In this document: positions 63,945-64,000 of the stretch, in pieces | Layout of the letters: each line of letters starts with the position of its first letter | How positions within the stretch are numbered: the first letter of the stretch is position 1 | Source: Pseudomonadota bacterium | GTDB taxonomy: Bacteria > Pseudomonadota > Gammaproteobacteria > Burkholderiales > Rhodocyclaceae | Direction: 5' to 3' | Length of the DNA: 64,000 bases | Assembly: GCA_018241685.1 (NCBI GenBank) | Contig: JAFEDJ010000054.1 | Span: 424,298 to 488,297, forward strand | Program-made: the position numbers and the translations under genes | The notes under the pieces: model-generated | Told to the model about the DNA's origin: nothing | Seen by the model: the letters and a program-made list of their open reading frames with translations, nothing else | Databases searched by the model: none

Positions 63945-64000
63945 ATGATTTGGGCGGAAGAGGAATTTGGCGGCGCGGACCTGGGCGACAAACGTTTGAA
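63945..64000 (+). mobile_element. IS4-family transposase, 5' end (continues beyond window)
   Basis: ATG at 63945 opens a frame encoding WAEEEFGGADLGDKRLK, the N-terminal DNA-binding signature of Tn5/IS50-like IS4-family transposases (W-x-x-x-EF-x-x-A-x-LGD-x-R). The frame is open to the window end. The IS left end should lie between 63863 and 63945; CTGAGCC near 63865 and the short palindrome GTTGT-AC-ACAAC (63884-63895) are candidates. Confidence 0.8.

Overview
The window is high-GC DNA (roughly two thirds G+C by eye) densely packed with genes, apart from a visibly AT-richer right end after about 62,470. Cytochrome cd1 nitrite reductase with a fused nirDL, NorE/NorF homologues and many betaproteobacterial-type proteins suggest a denitrifying betaproteobacterium of the Rhodocyclales type (Thauera/Azoarcus/Azospira-like). 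That taxonomic placement is inference; no rRNA or tRNA gene is visible.

Layout. 1-5,964: denitrification block, with the 3' part of nirS, nirM, a reverse yigZ, and then nirC-nirF-nirDL-nirG-nirH behind a perfect FNR/DNR box. nirJ, nirE and nirN are not here. 6,109-17,703: an AsmA-like protein, a convergent NarL-type sensor/regulator pair, two paralogous BON proteins around a receiver-only protein, a ketopantoate-reductase-like gene with a class A PBP, two secreted or envelope proteins, and thioredoxin. 17,822-26,662: LysR regulator, zinc alcohol dehydrogenase plus P-type ATPase, then a chemoreceptor with a C-terminal PilZ domain under a sigma-28-like promoter, followed by a small phosphate-binding-like protein and a porin. 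26,773-36,902: a C39-peptidase/PA2779-like pair separated by a 123-bp palindromic element, a DUF4062-like protein, pdxH, a PhnD-like binding protein with a hybrid kinase, an OmpR/EnvZ-type pair, and secreted proteins. 37,026-45,697: AraC regulator, outer-membrane protein, esterase, Spy-like lipoprotein, norEF with an FNR-type palindrome, LysR/AEC transporter pair, and a TorF-like porin.

45,855-56,079 is the best integrated system: two tandem NtrC-type sites, a canonical sigma-54 promoter, a guanidine-I (ykkC) riboswitch, an ABC transporter, two DUF1989 carboxyguanidine-deiminase subunits, a biotin-dependent carboxylase of the urea/guanidine type, and allophanate hydrolase. Together these read as import of guanidine, its carboxylation, deimination to allophanate and hydrolysis to ammonia, switched on by nitrogen limitation and by guanidine itself. 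56,076-62,204 is a D-alanine catabolic unit (dadA, RidA, amino-acid permease, alanine racemase) with a sigma-54 promoter and two 18-bp palindromes shared with a divergent TyrR-like activator.

62,214-64,000 is accessory DNA: ten 21-bp units carrying TTGAAC (or a one-base variant) exactly two helical turns apart, then an integron-type cassette array (two cassette genes on the minus strand and attC sites), a cassette remnant, and the start of an IS4-family transposase running off the window.
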